A stretch of 63,173 nt of DNA from an uncultured Dysgonomonas sp. (lineage in GTDB: Bacteria; Bacteroidota; Bacteroidia; Bacteroidales; Dysgonomonadaceae), in contig NZ_CAKUOF010000020.1 in NCBI RefSeq assembly GCF_934668725.1, positions 1 to 63,173 on the forward strand. The letters are read 5' to 3'. The position numbers and the translations under genes are program-made. Below are positions 43,664 through 52,305 of this stretch, piece after piece. The notes beneath the pieces are model-generated. The model worked only from the letters and a program-made list of their open reading frames with translations, had not been told where the DNA came from and did no database searches. Every line of letters starts with the position of its first letter. Within the stretch, counting starts at the first letter, position 1.

Positions 43664-45331
43664 TTATGAGAATAATTCTGTTTCAGTAAATTTTCCAAGC
43701 TTCCGGTATTTTTCGTATGCCGACATATAAATACGGTGATTATCCATATTCGGCTTATATTCGAAAGCAAAACCTTGTCCCATAGCTGCCTGTGCTTCTT
43801 TTATCGTGGGGTGTACACCTGCGGCCACTGCTGCAAACATAGCTGCACCGAAGGCACAAGCCTGTTCCGACTTAGCTACTTTAATAGGCATACCCAATAC
43901 ATCTGCCAATGTTTGCATAACAAGCGGCGACTTCAATGAAATACCACCGATTCCTATTACACTTTCTATTTCGATACCATTTTCAAGGAAGCGGTCAACA
44001 ATTGCTTTCGACCCGAAGGCTGTAGCTTCTACCAATGCTTTAAAAATGATCGGAGCATTACTTGCCAGATTAAGTCCTGTAAGTGTACCTTTTACCAATT
44101 GATTGGCATCGGGTGTTCTGCGTCCGTTCATCCAGTCAATTGCTAAAACGCCACTTTCTGATGCCGGTATTTTCGCTGCCTCTTTCGATAAGGCAGGAAT
44201 TATTTTATCTAAAGTTTCTGCTATCAGTTTATCTTTTGTAGCCTGATCTATCAATGACGATTCTTTAATCAGATTTTCGATTGGCCAAGCCAATACCGAT
44301 TTGAACCAAGCGTATATATCTCCGAATCCCGACTGCCCTGCTTCTAAGCCGATCATTCCGGGAACTACCGAACCGTCAACTTGTCCGCATATTCCGGGGA
44401 TTAGCTTTCCATGCATATCTTCGTATGGAACAATCATTATATCGCAGGTAGATGTTCCGATTACACGCACAAAGGTTTTGGGTCCGATCTCCGCACCTAC
44501 TGCTCCCATGTGACAATCGAATGCACCGACCCCAACAGCTACATTGGTAGTAAGTCCCAATCTGTCTGCCCATTCCTGAGTCAGATTACCTACTTTTACA
44601 TCACTTGTATAGGTATCTTTAAAGAGTCTGTCTCTATAGCCTTTAAGCAGAGGTTCTACTTCGGTCAAAAAATCATCCGTTGGTAATCCGTCCCATTCTT
44701 TGAGCCACATAGCTTTGTGTCCCGCCGAACAACGGCTTCTTATAATATCAGATGGTTTTGTAGTATTGGTTATCAAGGCCGGCATCCAATCGCAATGTTC
44801 TATCCAGCAATAAGCTGCATCACGGATTGTTTCATCAACCTTTAGCACATGTGCCATTTTAGCCCAAACCCATTCACTTGAATAGATACCCCCTTCGTAA
44901 GCAGTATAATCAATAGGCCATCTTTTGGCTACTTCATTGATCTTTGCGGCTTCTTTTACTGCTGTGTGATCTTTCCAAAGAACAAACATGGCATTTGGAT
45001 TCTCGGCAAATTCGGGTCTCAAAGAAAGTACTTGCCCCTCTTTATCGATAAGAGCAGGGGTTGATCCTGTTGTATCGAATGAGATTCCGACAACATTTTC
45101 GGCTGTACCTTTAGGCGATTTGCTTAAAGCTTCTTTTACTGATTCTTCAAGGCCTTCGATATAATCAAGGGGGTGTTGCCTGTATTGGTTGTTATGTGGA
45201 TCGCAATATTTGCCTTCCGCCCAACGCTTGTAGTATTTTACGGACGAAGCTATCTCTTTTCCGGTTTCGGCATCTATGATAACAGCCCGACAAGAGTCTG
45301 AGCCATAATCCAGTCCAATTGTATATTTCAT
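43664..45331 (-). CDS. araB: Ribulokinase
   Basis: This 555-residue FGGY-family kinase starts with YTIGLDYGSDSCRAVIIDAETG (phosphate-binding) and has GISFDTTGSTPALIDKEG. IEHCDWMPALITNT fits the ribulokinase type. The C-terminal domain carries ATAFGSKAIVDRF and GIGGISLKSPLVMQTLADVLGMPI. It phosphorylates L-ribulose to L-ribulose 5-phosphate with ATP. It is the third gene of the ara operon, 102 bp after araA. Confidence 0.95.
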   Translation of the reverse strand: MKYTIGLDYGSDSCRAVIIDAETGKEIASSVKYYKRWAEGKYCDPHNNQYRQHPLDYIEGLEESVKEALSKSPKGTAENVVGISFDTTGSTPALIDKEGQVLSLRPEFAENPNAMFVLWKDHTAVKEAAKINEVAKRWPIDYTAYEGGIYSSEWVWAKMAHVLKVDETIRDAAYCWIEHCDWMPALITNTTKPSDIIRSRCSAGHKAMWLKEWDGLPTDDFLTEVEPLLKGYRDRLFKDTYTSDVKVGNLTQEWADRLGLTTNVAVGVGAFDCHMGAVGAEIGPKTFVRVIGTSTCDIMIVPYEDMHGKLIPGICGQVDGSVVPGMIGLEAGQSGFGDIYAWFKSVLAWPIENLIKESSLIDQATKDKLIAETLDKIIPALSKEAAKIPASESGVLAIDWMNGRRTPDANQLVKGTLTGLNLASNAPIIFKALVEATAFGSKAIVDRFLENGIEIESVIGIGGISLKSPLVMQTLADVLGMPIKVAKSEQACAFGAAMFAAVAAGVHPTIKEAQAAMGQGFAFEYKPNMDNHRIYMSAYEKYRKLGKFTETELFS

Positions 45332-45433
45332 ATTCTATTTAAATTCAGATTAATAAAACAGTTATCGCAGCATGAGACCTAAAACCTCGGAGATTAACTA
45401 ACCTCCAAGGCTATCGGTCAAACCTTAACTAAC

Positions 45434-46939
45434 TTACTGTAATGCTTTATTTAGCAAATAGAACACTTCATTTACTTTCAATTCGAATTTGAATTTGTTG
45501 ATAGTTGTATCTTTATCAATAGTTACCAATTCGATTCCGGCTATATCGGCATAGTCTTCAAGATATTCATTGGTAAGTGCATACGAGAATGATGTATGGT
45601 GCGTACCTCCGGCTAATATCCAAGCTGCTGCGCCTATTTCAAGATTCGGTTGCGGTATCCACAAAGCACTTGCAACGGGCAATTTAGGCAATGCCGCTTT
45701 AGGCTCGATAACATCTACATTATTTACAATCATACGGAAACGGTTGCCCATATCTACGATGGTCGCTGCAATTCCTGTTCCTGCATGGGCTGTGAAAACC
45801 AAACGTGCAGGGTCGGCTTTTCCACCAATACCTAAGGGGTGAACTTCCAATCGTGGCTTTTGAGTTGTAATTTCTGGAGATACTTCCAACATATGCGATT
45901 GAAGAATTGCGCTTTGTTCACCATCAAAGTGGTATGTATAATCTTCGAGGAATGATGTTCCTCCGGGTAATTCTTTCGCCATCACCCACATCGTTCTAAG
46001 CAATGCTGCTGTTTTCCAGTCGCCTTCTGCACCAAAACCGTAACCTTCTGCCATCAATCGTTGGCAAGCCAGACCGGGTAATTGATTCAAACCATGCAAG
46101 GCATTGAAATTGGTTGTAAATGCTTTCGCTCCTTTGTCTTTCAGGAAGCGGCGAAGAGCTATTTCTTCACGGGCAGCCTCACGTACTTGTCCGTGATTTT
46201 TTGCTCCTTTTTTGCAATCGTCTGCAAATATGTACTCTTTTTCGTATTCTGCAACTAAAGCATCTATGTCTGCTTCGGTTACTTTATCCTGGAAAGCGAC
46301 TAAATCACCAACTCCATAATAATCGTTGTGATAACCCAGTCTCAATTCTGCTTCTAATTTGTCGCCATCGGTTACAGCCACATTATTCATGTTGTCGCCA
46401 AAACGAACAATAATCATTCCCTGAGCATCTGCCCAAGCTGCTGCAACACGTTGCCAAACGGCTATCTTAGCTTGAACTTTGGCATCAGACCAATGTCCTA
46501 CAACCACTTTTCGGTTTTTGCGCATACGGCTTACCATGTGACCAAATTCACGGTCACCGTGTGCCGATTGATTCAGGTTCATGAAATCCATATCGATTTC
46601 TGACCATGGAATTTCTTTATTAAATTGAGTATGAAGATGTAAAAGTGGCTTCTTGTAATCCTTCAATCCTTGAATCCACATTTTTGCAGGCGAAAAGGTA
46701 TGCATCCATGTGATAATACCGATACATTTGGGATCATTATTTGCTTCCGAAAAGGTTTTAGACACTTCGGCAGAAGAGTTTACAGTGCCTTTAAATACTA
46801 CCTTAACAGGCAGTGTACCTGCTGCATTCAAGCCTTTCACTATTTCAGTAGAATGTGCATTCACTGCTACAACAGCATCTCCACCGTACAATAATTGTGC
46901 TCCGGTTACAAACCAAACTTCTAAATCTTTGAATTCCAT
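45434..46939 (-). CDS. araA: L-arabinose isomerase
   Basis: The 501-residue protein is clearly AraA: EVWFVTGAQLLYGGDAV, CIGIITWMHTFSPAKMWI, LHTQFNKEIPW, MDFMNLNQSAHGDREFG, GYGFGAEGDWKTAALLR and ILAGGTHHTSFSYAL. It converts L-arabinose to L-ribulose, using a divalent metal held by Glu and His residues in these motifs. It follows araD by 63 bp. Confidence 0.97.
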   Translation of the reverse strand: MEFKDLEVWFVTGAQLLYGGDAVVAVNAHSTEIVKGLNAAGTLPVKVVFKGTVNSSAEVSKTFSEANNDPKCIGIITWMHTFSPAKMWIQGLKDYKKPLLHLHTQFNKEIPWSEIDMDFMNLNQSAHGDREFGHMVSRMRKNRKVVVGHWSDAKVQAKIAVWQRVAAAWADAQGMIIVRFGDNMNNVAVTDGDKLEAELRLGYHNDYYGVGDLVAFQDKVTEADIDALVAEYEKEYIFADDCKKGAKNHGQVREAAREEIALRRFLKDKGAKAFTTNFNALHGLNQLPGLACQRLMAEGYGFGAEGDWKTAALLRTMWVMAKELPGGTSFLEDYTYHFDGEQSAILQSHMLEVSPEITTQKPRLEVHPLGIGGKADPARLVFTAHAGTGIAATIVDMGNRFRMIVNNVDVIEPKAALPKLPVASALWIPQPNLEIGAAAWILAGGTHHTSFSYALTNEYLEDYADIAGIELVTIDKDTTINKFKFELKVNEVFYLLNKALQ

Positions 46940-47002
46940 GATATATATATTTTGATTAATCTTATAGTTATAAGTAATTAGCTACGGGTTGCAAGAAATG
47001 CT

Positions 47003-47686
47003 TTATTGACCGTAATAAGCATCGGGTCCGTGTTTTCTGAAGAAATGCTTCTTAATAAGGTCTTCATTCATTTTCAGTTGCGGATTTACAGCAAATGATA
47101 TGGATGCCATTTTAGCAACCTGCTCCAATACAACTGCATTATAGACGGCATTATGTGCATTCTTTCCCCACGAAAATGGTCCGTGGTTATTCACTAAAAC
47201 TCCGGGAGTATATTCTGCGTTTAAATCTTTGAACCGCTCTACAATTACATTGCCCGTTTCCAGTTCGTATTTATTTTCGATTTCGTGAGAGGTCATTTGT
47301 CGAGTGCATGGTATGGCATCCTTGAAGTAATCGGCATGCGTAGTTCCAATGTTTGGGATGTCGCAACCCGCCTGTGCCCAAGCTGTTGCATAGGTAGAAT
47401 GGGTATGGACTATTCCTCCAATTGACGGAAATGATTTATATAATACCAGATGTGTAGCCGTGTCGGAAGATGGTTTCATCTTACCTTCTATTATATTGCC
47501 ATCCAGATCTACAACAACCATATCGTCAGCTGTCATTACATCGTATGATACTCCCGATGGTTTAATGACTACCAATTGAGAATCTTTGTCTATAGCACTT
47601 ACATTTCCCCACGTAAATAGTACCAAACCGTGCTTTACGAGATCAAGGTTAGCTTTAAGGACTTCTTTCTTTAATATTTCTAACAT
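47003..47686 (-). CDS. araD: L-ribulose-5-phosphate 4-epimerase
   Basis: This 227-residue class II aldolase-family enzyme has TWGNVSAIDKDSQLVVIKPSGV, SSDTATHLVLYKSFPSIGGIVHTHSTYATAWAQAG with the zinc-binding His pair, GTTHADYF, and NHGPFSWGKNAHNAVYNAVVLE. It converts L-ribulose 5-phosphate to D-xylulose 5-phosphate, feeding the pentose phosphate pathway. It is the first gene of the ara operon, about 60 bp downstream of the operator palindrome. Confidence 0.96.
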   Translation of the reverse strand: MLEILKKEVLKANLDLVKHGLVLFTWGNVSAIDKDSQLVVIKPSGVSYDVMTADDMVVVDLDGNIIEGKMKPSSDTATHLVLYKSFPSIGGIVHTHSTYATAWAQAGCDIPNIGTTHADYFKDAIPCTRQMTSHEIENKYELETGNVIVERFKDLNAEYTPGVLVNNHGPFSWGKNAHNAVYNAVVLEQVAKMASISFAVNPQLKMNEDLIKKHFFRKHGPDAYYGQ

Positions 47687-47711
47687 ATCATTACAAGGTT
47701 AATCTCAAAAT

Positions 47712-47730
47712 AAGTGTTCTCGTTACACTT
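47712..47730. promoter_or_regulatory. Second, imperfect AraR half-site pair
   Basis: AAGTGT and ACACTT are separated by 7 bp. They share the arms of the perfect palindrome at 47742 but have one base less in the spacer. The pair lies closer to araD. Confidence 0.5.
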
Positions 47731-47741
47731 GCAATATTAGC

Positions 47742-47767
47742 AATAAGTGTAAATATTTACACTTATT
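47742..47767. promoter_or_regulatory. AraR operator (26-bp perfect palindrome)
   Basis: A perfect dyad has left half AATAAGTGTAAAT and the right half is its exact complement. It lies about 55-80 bp before the araD start codon, between the araR terminator and araD. This is where a repressor of the operon would bind. Binding by the adjacent NUDIX AraR is inferred. Confidence 0.75.
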
Positions 47768-47793
47768 AATTATATGTTATAAAACACATTAGA

Positions 47794-47844
47794 AATAAAA
47801 AAAGTCTCATAACAGATTATCTAGTCGGTAATCTATTATAAGAC
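47794..47844 (-). terminator. Terminator of araR
   Basis: A 16-bp stem with two G-U pairs (47804-47819 with 47829-47844) is followed on the minus strand by a run of seven T. It lies 26 bp after the araR stop and isolates araR from the ara operon. Confidence 0.85.
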
Positions 47845-47870
47845 AAATAATTATTAAGAATCAAAGTATT

Positions 47871-48563
47871 TTAGAGGGAGAAAAAGTATCCTTTTTGAAG
47901 TAATTGATCGTACTTCTCCTTGTTAAATTTATAGTAGAATGCTCCTCTTTTCGAACTAGATTTATCTTTATCTTCCTGTTTCTCAAGAATATCCATTTCC
48001 AAGATTTTTTTTCTAAAATTACGCTTATCCAATTCTGTTTGATAAATTGCTTCATACAGACTTTGTAATTGAGGCAATGTAAATTTTTCAGGCAACAGAT
48101 TAAAACCGAGTGGTTTAGTAGCAGCTTTATTTCTTAGAATTTCAATTGTATCATTGAGTATTTGATTATGATCAAATATCAGGTCTCCAACTTTATCTAA
48201 TTCTTCCCAACGTGCATTATGCACTTTACACAACTGTTCATCAAATGATTGTATGTCGATCAAAGCATAATAAGCCAGAGATACCACACGCTCGCCAATG
48301 TCACGACCAATTTCACCGTATGCTCCCACCTGCTCCATAAAAACATCCTGAATGCCCGTATATTCAAATACTACGCGCGAAACAGTTTGGGAAAGGCTTT
48401 CATCCGATCTCACGAATCCTCCCATCAACGAATCCTGTCCTTTTAACGGCTCAAATTTACGTTTCGATATAAGAAGATATAACTTATCGTTCTTAAATCC
48501 AAGAATAAGACAATCAACTGAAACATAAAATTTTTCCTGATCTTTATAAAATAATGGAGTCAT
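47871..48563 (-). CDS. araR: NUDIX-family transcriptional regulator of arabinose genes
   Basis: The 230-residue protein has an N-terminal NUDIX-like domain (VSVDCLILGFKNDKLYLLISKR, then LMGGFVRSDESLSQTVSRVVFEYTGIQ). The catalytic Nudix box is degenerate (SRVVFEYTG in place of REx2EExG), so it should bind and not hydrolyse. The C-terminal half is a winged helix (LYEAIYQTELDKRNFRKKILEMDIL, then KRGAFYYKFN). This matches the Bacteroides AraR/NrtR-like regulators, for which L-arabinose is the known effector. It lies immediately upstream of the ara operon and of the perfect palindrome. Confidence 0.9.
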   Translation of the reverse strand: MTPLFYKDQEKFYVSVDCLILGFKNDKLYLLISKRKFEPLKGQDSLMGGFVRSDESLSQTVSRVVFEYTGIQDVFMEQVGAYGEIGRDIGERVVSLAYYALIDIQSFDEQLCKVHNARWEELDKVGDLIFDHNQILNDTIEILRNKAATKPLGFNLLPEKFTLPQLQSLYEAIYQTELDKRNFRKKILEMDILEKQEDKDKSSSKRGAFYYKFNKEKYDQLLQKGYFFSL

Positions 48564-48599
48564 ATAATTTTAACGATTTATGCATTATATAAAGGGGTA

Positions 48600-48607
48600 C
48601 AAATATA
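48600..48607 (-). promoter_or_regulatory. Putative -7 box of araR, with degenerate operator upstream
   Basis: TATATTTG on the minus strand matches TAnnTTTG, 37 bp before the start codon. At 48616-48632 the plus strand reads AGTGTGAAAAATACATT, which resembles the AraR operator with mismatches and would overlap the -33 region. This suggests weak autoregulation. Confidence 0.4.
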
Positions 48608-48862
48608 ATCTTTTTAGTGTGAAAAATACATTTATTTACCAGATAGTATAGACTAAATTCTGATCAGACGTTATGCCCTCCTATTTCTATTAAATTCAAA
48701 TTAATGTTATGAGATTTAAACAAAACAATACCTTAAATGGTTATTATAAAAAATACTCTATTTGGACGTTAAGGTTAACTCTCACGAGGAGGCGTATTTT
48801 GAACGGCAACAAATTTACAGACTTTTTTATATATTGTCTTCAGATCAGATTATTTTTAGCCC

Positions 48863-48893
48863 AAACGACTAACCGAAAGTTTAGTCGTTTTTC
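48863..48893 (+). terminator. Orphan intrinsic terminator upstream of the porin gene
   Basis: A perfect 10-bp stem (48863-48872 with 48881-48890) is followed by a T run. No plus-strand gene ends here, so it may end a small RNA or a regulatory leader. Confidence 0.6.
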
Positions 48894-49006
48894 CATTTTA
48901 GCATCTAGTATTCAGCACTACTCCTCTTAACAATATCTTAACAACAATGAAATTGCTAATTAATCTTATTCGGTTTATTTTGTGGAAAAATTAAGCAAAA
49001 TTGAAC

Positions 49007-50041
49007 ATGACGAAAATTTATTACCTTAATTGTATCTTATTTCTTACAATATTTTTTCATCCTTACTCATCATCAGCACAAGACTCTCTTGAGTTTAAGC
49101 CTACAGGAACAATTATTGCTAAAGGATTTCTTGATTATAGCACCGGACTGGGCAACGCCCAACATACATCGGGATTCGATATAACTCGTGCATTCTTAGG
49201 TTACAACTATAAATTCACCCGCACATTGCAGGCTCAGCTAGTTGTTGACGGGGCTTCAGGAAAAGTTTCCAGTGGTTCGCTCGAAGTATATGTACGAAAT
49301 GCATTCGTCAATTGGAAAGATAAAAATTTTAACATCAACGGAGGTTTGATCGGGCTCTTAGAGTACAACACCCAAGAACTTTACTGGATGCACCGATACG
49401 TGCTTAAATCGTATCAGGATCTAAATAAGATGGCCCCAAGTGTCGATCTTGGAGTATCGGTAGAATATACCTTCAACCCTTTTATTACAGCAGACCTTAC
49501 ATTCACAAATGGTGAGGGATACAAAAAAGTAAAAAAAGACAACAGCGCTCGTTATGCAGGAGGAATAAGCCTGCATCCAACCCGTAACACGATATTCAGG
49601 GTATATGGAGATGTTTACAATCATAGCGAAGAGTTAAGGGATGCATTGCCTGCAGGGGTGACAAATGCAAACTATAAAAACCAGTATATCTTGGCTTTAT
49701 TTGCCGGTTACATGGACAAAACCGTCTCCTGTGGTGTAGAATACAACCATTTGTATAATAAAGGATTTATTGAAAATAAAAATTATTACGGTTATTCTGC
49801 ATATTCTTCAGTAAAAGTAGCCCCCAAATTCAGAGTGTACGGACGTTATGATCTTACCAAGTCAACTCAACCGAACAACTTCAATGAGCCTTGGAATGAT
49901 TTGGATGGACAATTGATGATTGTAGGTGTAGAGTTCCGCCCTGCAAAACAATTAAAAATTTCACCAAATATTCGTAATCTAAATCCGACAAGAAGTAGAT
50001 CGGAACAGTATTTTTATATTAATCTCGATTTTAATTTATAA
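49007..50041 (+). CDS. Outer membrane porin (phosphate-selective porin O/P-like)
   Basis: This 344-residue protein begins MTKIYYLNCILF, with a signal peptide ending SSSAQ. ATG at 49007 is preferred to TTG at 49001. The rest is a repeated beta-strand pattern of a 16-strand-type barrel (for example GFDITRAFLGYNYKF, AQLVVDGASGKVSSGSLEVYVRNAFVNWKD). It ends in YFYINLDFNL. It resembles Bacteroidetes proteins annotated as porins of the OprO/OprP type. No cargo can be named. It is a single gene with a strong terminator. Confidence 0.75.
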   Translation: MTKIYYLNCILFLTIFFHPYSSSAQDSLEFKPTGTIIAKGFLDYSTGLGNAQHTSGFDITRAFLGYNYKFTRTLQAQLVVDGASGKVSSGSLEVYVRNAFVNWKDKNFNINGGLIGLLEYNTQELYWMHRYVLKSYQDLNKMAPSVDLGVSVEYTFNPFITADLTFTNGEGYKKVKKDNSARYAGGISLHPTRNTIFRVYGDVYNHSEELRDALPAGVTNANYKNQYILALFAGYMDKTVSCGVEYNHLYNKGFIENKNYYGYSAYSSVKVAPKFRVYGRYDLTKSTQPNNFNEPWNDLDGQLMIVGVEFRPAKQLKISPNIRNLNPTRSRSEQYFYINLDFNL

Positions 50042-50124
50042 CACCGATATTTAGAGCTTAAAGGTGGAAGTAATCCCAAAACTCTTTGCTGAGTCCTTTA
50101 GTGAATAAATAATATAGCCATACT

Positions 50125-50165
50125 AAAAAGCGAGAGTCTCCTAATAGGAGACTCTCGCTTTTTTT
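50125..50165. terminator. Strong terminator after the porin gene
   Basis: A perfect 18-bp stem (50125-50142 with 50146-50163) has a 3-nt loop and a T run. Confidence 0.9.
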
Positions 50166-50210
50166 ATTGCAATTATATTAGAATACAACCGTCTGAGATT
50201 GTTATTCATA

Positions 50211-50245
50211 AAAAAACATCTACAAATTTCTTTGTAGATGTTTTT
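50211..50245 (-). terminator. Terminator of tRNA-Val
   Basis: A perfect 15-bp stem (50212-50226 with 50231-50245) is followed by T residues on the minus strand. It begins directly after the tRNA 3' end. Confidence 0.85.
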
Positions 50246-50247
50246 CG

Positions 50248-50322
50248 TGGGCGGTGAGGGATTCGAACCCCCGACCCTCTGGGTGTAAACCAGATGCTCT
50301 GAACCAACTGAGCTAACCGCCC
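50248..50322 (-). tRNA. trnV: tRNA-Val (anticodon TAC)
   Basis: The minus strand folds as a complete cloverleaf. The acceptor stem is GGGCGGT with ACCGCCC, the D arm contains AGCTCAGTTGGTTCAGAGC, the anticodon loop is TTTACAC (TAC), and the T loop is GGTTCGAATCC. The discriminator is A and CCA is not encoded. Its promoter is at 50356. Confidence 0.95.
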
Positions 50323-50355
50323 TTTTTCGAGTAGCACTTTCTCTCAAATGCGATG

Positions 50356-50363
50356 CAAAGATA
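50356..50363 (-). promoter_or_regulatory. Putative -7 box of tRNA-Val
   Basis: TATCTTTG on the minus strand is an exact consensus match, 34 bp before the tRNA 5' end. Confidence 0.5.
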
Positions 50364-50427
50364 TGGCTTTTTTCTTTTACTCCAAACAAAACAGGAAAAA
50401 AAATGAAAAATATTTATCTTTTTTTTC

Positions 50428-52151
50428 TTACATCAACTCAAGCCCAAATTCATCCTTCAATCTTTTTACACTTTCGTTTTGTTCTACCATCAAATTAAAT
50501 TTCTCTAATGAAGTGAAGCCCAGCTTTTTTTCATTCTCTACAGTTACTCTAACCTTCATTTGGATCTGAGTATTCCTCAAATTCTTACGAAGAAATGGCA
50601 TAATATTAACTGCATTATCCAATAAGCGCTGCTCTTGTACCGGATTGTTTACAACGACCTCGAATGTATCCCGATTCAAAAGATCGGGTAAACAATTGAG
50701 CATGGTGTTTTTCAGATGGTGCTCTTCAGAAATAGATCCTGCATAAGCTTTCCATTCATTCAAAAGCTGTAGTGGCGTGAATGTTTCTGTAAGCACTTCT
50801 GTTTGCTGTGCTTCAACAACCTCCTCTTCTACTTTCTGTTGAGATAAAGCCGATATAGACACACCAAGACCGGCAATAGAGGTACTTCGTATTGGTTTTG
50901 ACTGTTGAGTAACAGGGCGGGCAGTAGATGCCGGTGCTGATGGAGAAGCTACCTGAGAAGCTCCTTTTTGGGGCACAGGTGCAGGATTTGAAGCAGGTTC
51001 TACTGAGGAAAAAATCGGTTCAATTACGACTTTTTTTTTTCGTCCACTGATTGTGGATTACCGGATAACTGGCACAAGCGAATGAGTGTCAGTTCAACTA
51101 AAAGCTTTTTATTCTTACTTACTCTATAGTTTAAATCACATTCGTTTACCAATTCAATAGCCTTATAAAGAAACTCATTAGGGCATCTTTGCGATGTGGC
51201 AACGTACCGTTCGCGGATGGATGCTCCGACCTCGAATAATTCGGCAGTACGTGGATCTTTACAGACCAGCAGATCGCGAAAGTGCGAAGCCACACCCGTT
51301 ACAATATTATGCCCATCGAAACCTTTATTCAGAATATCGTTTAAGATGAGTAAACTATCCACTACATTATTAGCCAGAATTGCATCTGTCAACTTGAAAT
51401 AATACTCATAATCGAGTACATTTAAATTATCTATAACAGCTCTATAGGTAACATTTCCTCCTGTAAAACTAACTACCTGATCGAATATCGAAAGTGCATC
51501 ACGCATCCCTCCATCCGACTTTTGAGCTAAGACGTTCAATGCCTCCAGCTCTACATTAACGCTTTCTTGTGACGCCACATATTTCAGATGCTCTACAGTA
51601 TCGCTTATGCTGATACGACTAAAGTCGTATATCTGACAACGAGAAAGAATCGTTGGTAGTATTTTATGCTTTTCGGTAGTTGCTAAAATAAAAATAGCAT
51701 GGTGAGGGGGTTCTTCCAATGTTTTCAGGAAAGCATTAAATGCCGCCGAAGACAACATATGAACCTCATCTATTATATAAACTTTGTATTTACCTATTTG
51801 GGGGGGTATACGCACCTGATCTATCAGCGATCGGATATCGTCTACCGAGTTATTGGATGCAGCATCCAATTCATGAATATTAAAAGATCGCTGGTCATTG
51901 AATGCCACACACGATTCGCAGGCGTTACACGCTTCGCCATCAGCTAATGGAGAAAGGCAGTTAATCGTTTTTGCAAATATACGGGCACAGGTAGTTTTAC
52001 CGACTCCACGAGGTCCGCAGAATAAGTAAGCATGAGCCAGTTTATTAGAGGCAATTGCATTTTTCAGTGTAGTTGTCAATGCACGCTGACCTACTACCGA
52101 TTTGAATGTCGATGGTCTGTATTTACGTGCCGAAACTATATAATTATCCAT
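50428..52151 (-). CDS. dnaX: DNA polymerase III subunits gamma and tau (dnaX, with frameshift)
   Basis: Residues 1-370 are a complete AAA+ clamp loader. They contain Walker A GPRGVGKTTCARI, the zinc cysteines in CLSPLADGEACNACESC, DEVHMLS, and the SRC motif ILSRCQIYDF. The zero frame ends with SVDEKKKS and a stop at 51024-51026, giving a 375-residue gamma-like protein. A run of ten A followed by G precedes that stop. A -1 shift there continues as VVIEPIFSSVEP and joins a second frame that runs to 50428. That gives a tau-like protein of about 574 residues. The extra part has a Pro/Ala-rich linker and a C-terminal domain that could contact the helicase and polymerase, as tau does elsewhere. Gamma and tau are parts of the replicase. 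Confidence 0.9.
51030..51057 (-). promoter_or_regulatory. dnaX slippery site A10-G with upstream mini-hairpin
   Basis: On the minus strand TCCAC-AATCA-GTGGA forms a 5-bp hairpin (51057-51043). CG, ten A residues (51040-51031) and G follow. In frame this reads GAA AAA AAA AAG TCG TAA. The last seven bases of the run are the heptamer A AAA AAG used for frameshifting in E. coli dnaX. Slippage by RNA polymerase on the A run is an equally good mechanism. Confidence 0.7.
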
Positions 52152-52175
52152 TTGAAGTATTTAATATTGCAGATA

Positions 52176-52183
52176 CAAATCTA
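52176..52183 (-). promoter_or_regulatory. Putative -7 box of dnaX
   Basis: TAGATTTG on the minus strand matches TAnnTTTG, 25 bp before the start codon. Confidence 0.45.
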
Positions 52184-52305
52184 AGAAAAAAATCGGGCTT
52201 TTTAAAATTAAGAAGATAGACCTTTTTTATTATTATGACAACTACATGGTTAAAACAAATTAAGTACTAATAATGTGGAACTCACTAATAAGGATAAGAA
52301 TATTG

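Larger units (their letters stand above)
48564..49006. other. Intergenic region between araR and the porin gene
   Basis: The 443-bp divergent gap contains the araR promoter and, on the plus strand, an orphan terminator at 48863. A short open frame at 48709-48930 reads as low-quality sequence crossing that terminator and I do not accept it as a gene. Confidence 0.4.

Noticed and set aside
48709..48930. 73-codon open frame upstream of the porin
   Set aside because: It crosses an intrinsic terminator, has unusual composition and shows no -7 box.
50428..51024. A separate downstream gene after dnaX starting at MPQKGAS
   Set aside because: The frame continues upstream to the A10 run in phase with a -1 shift, and its composition fits a tau linker and C-terminal domain.
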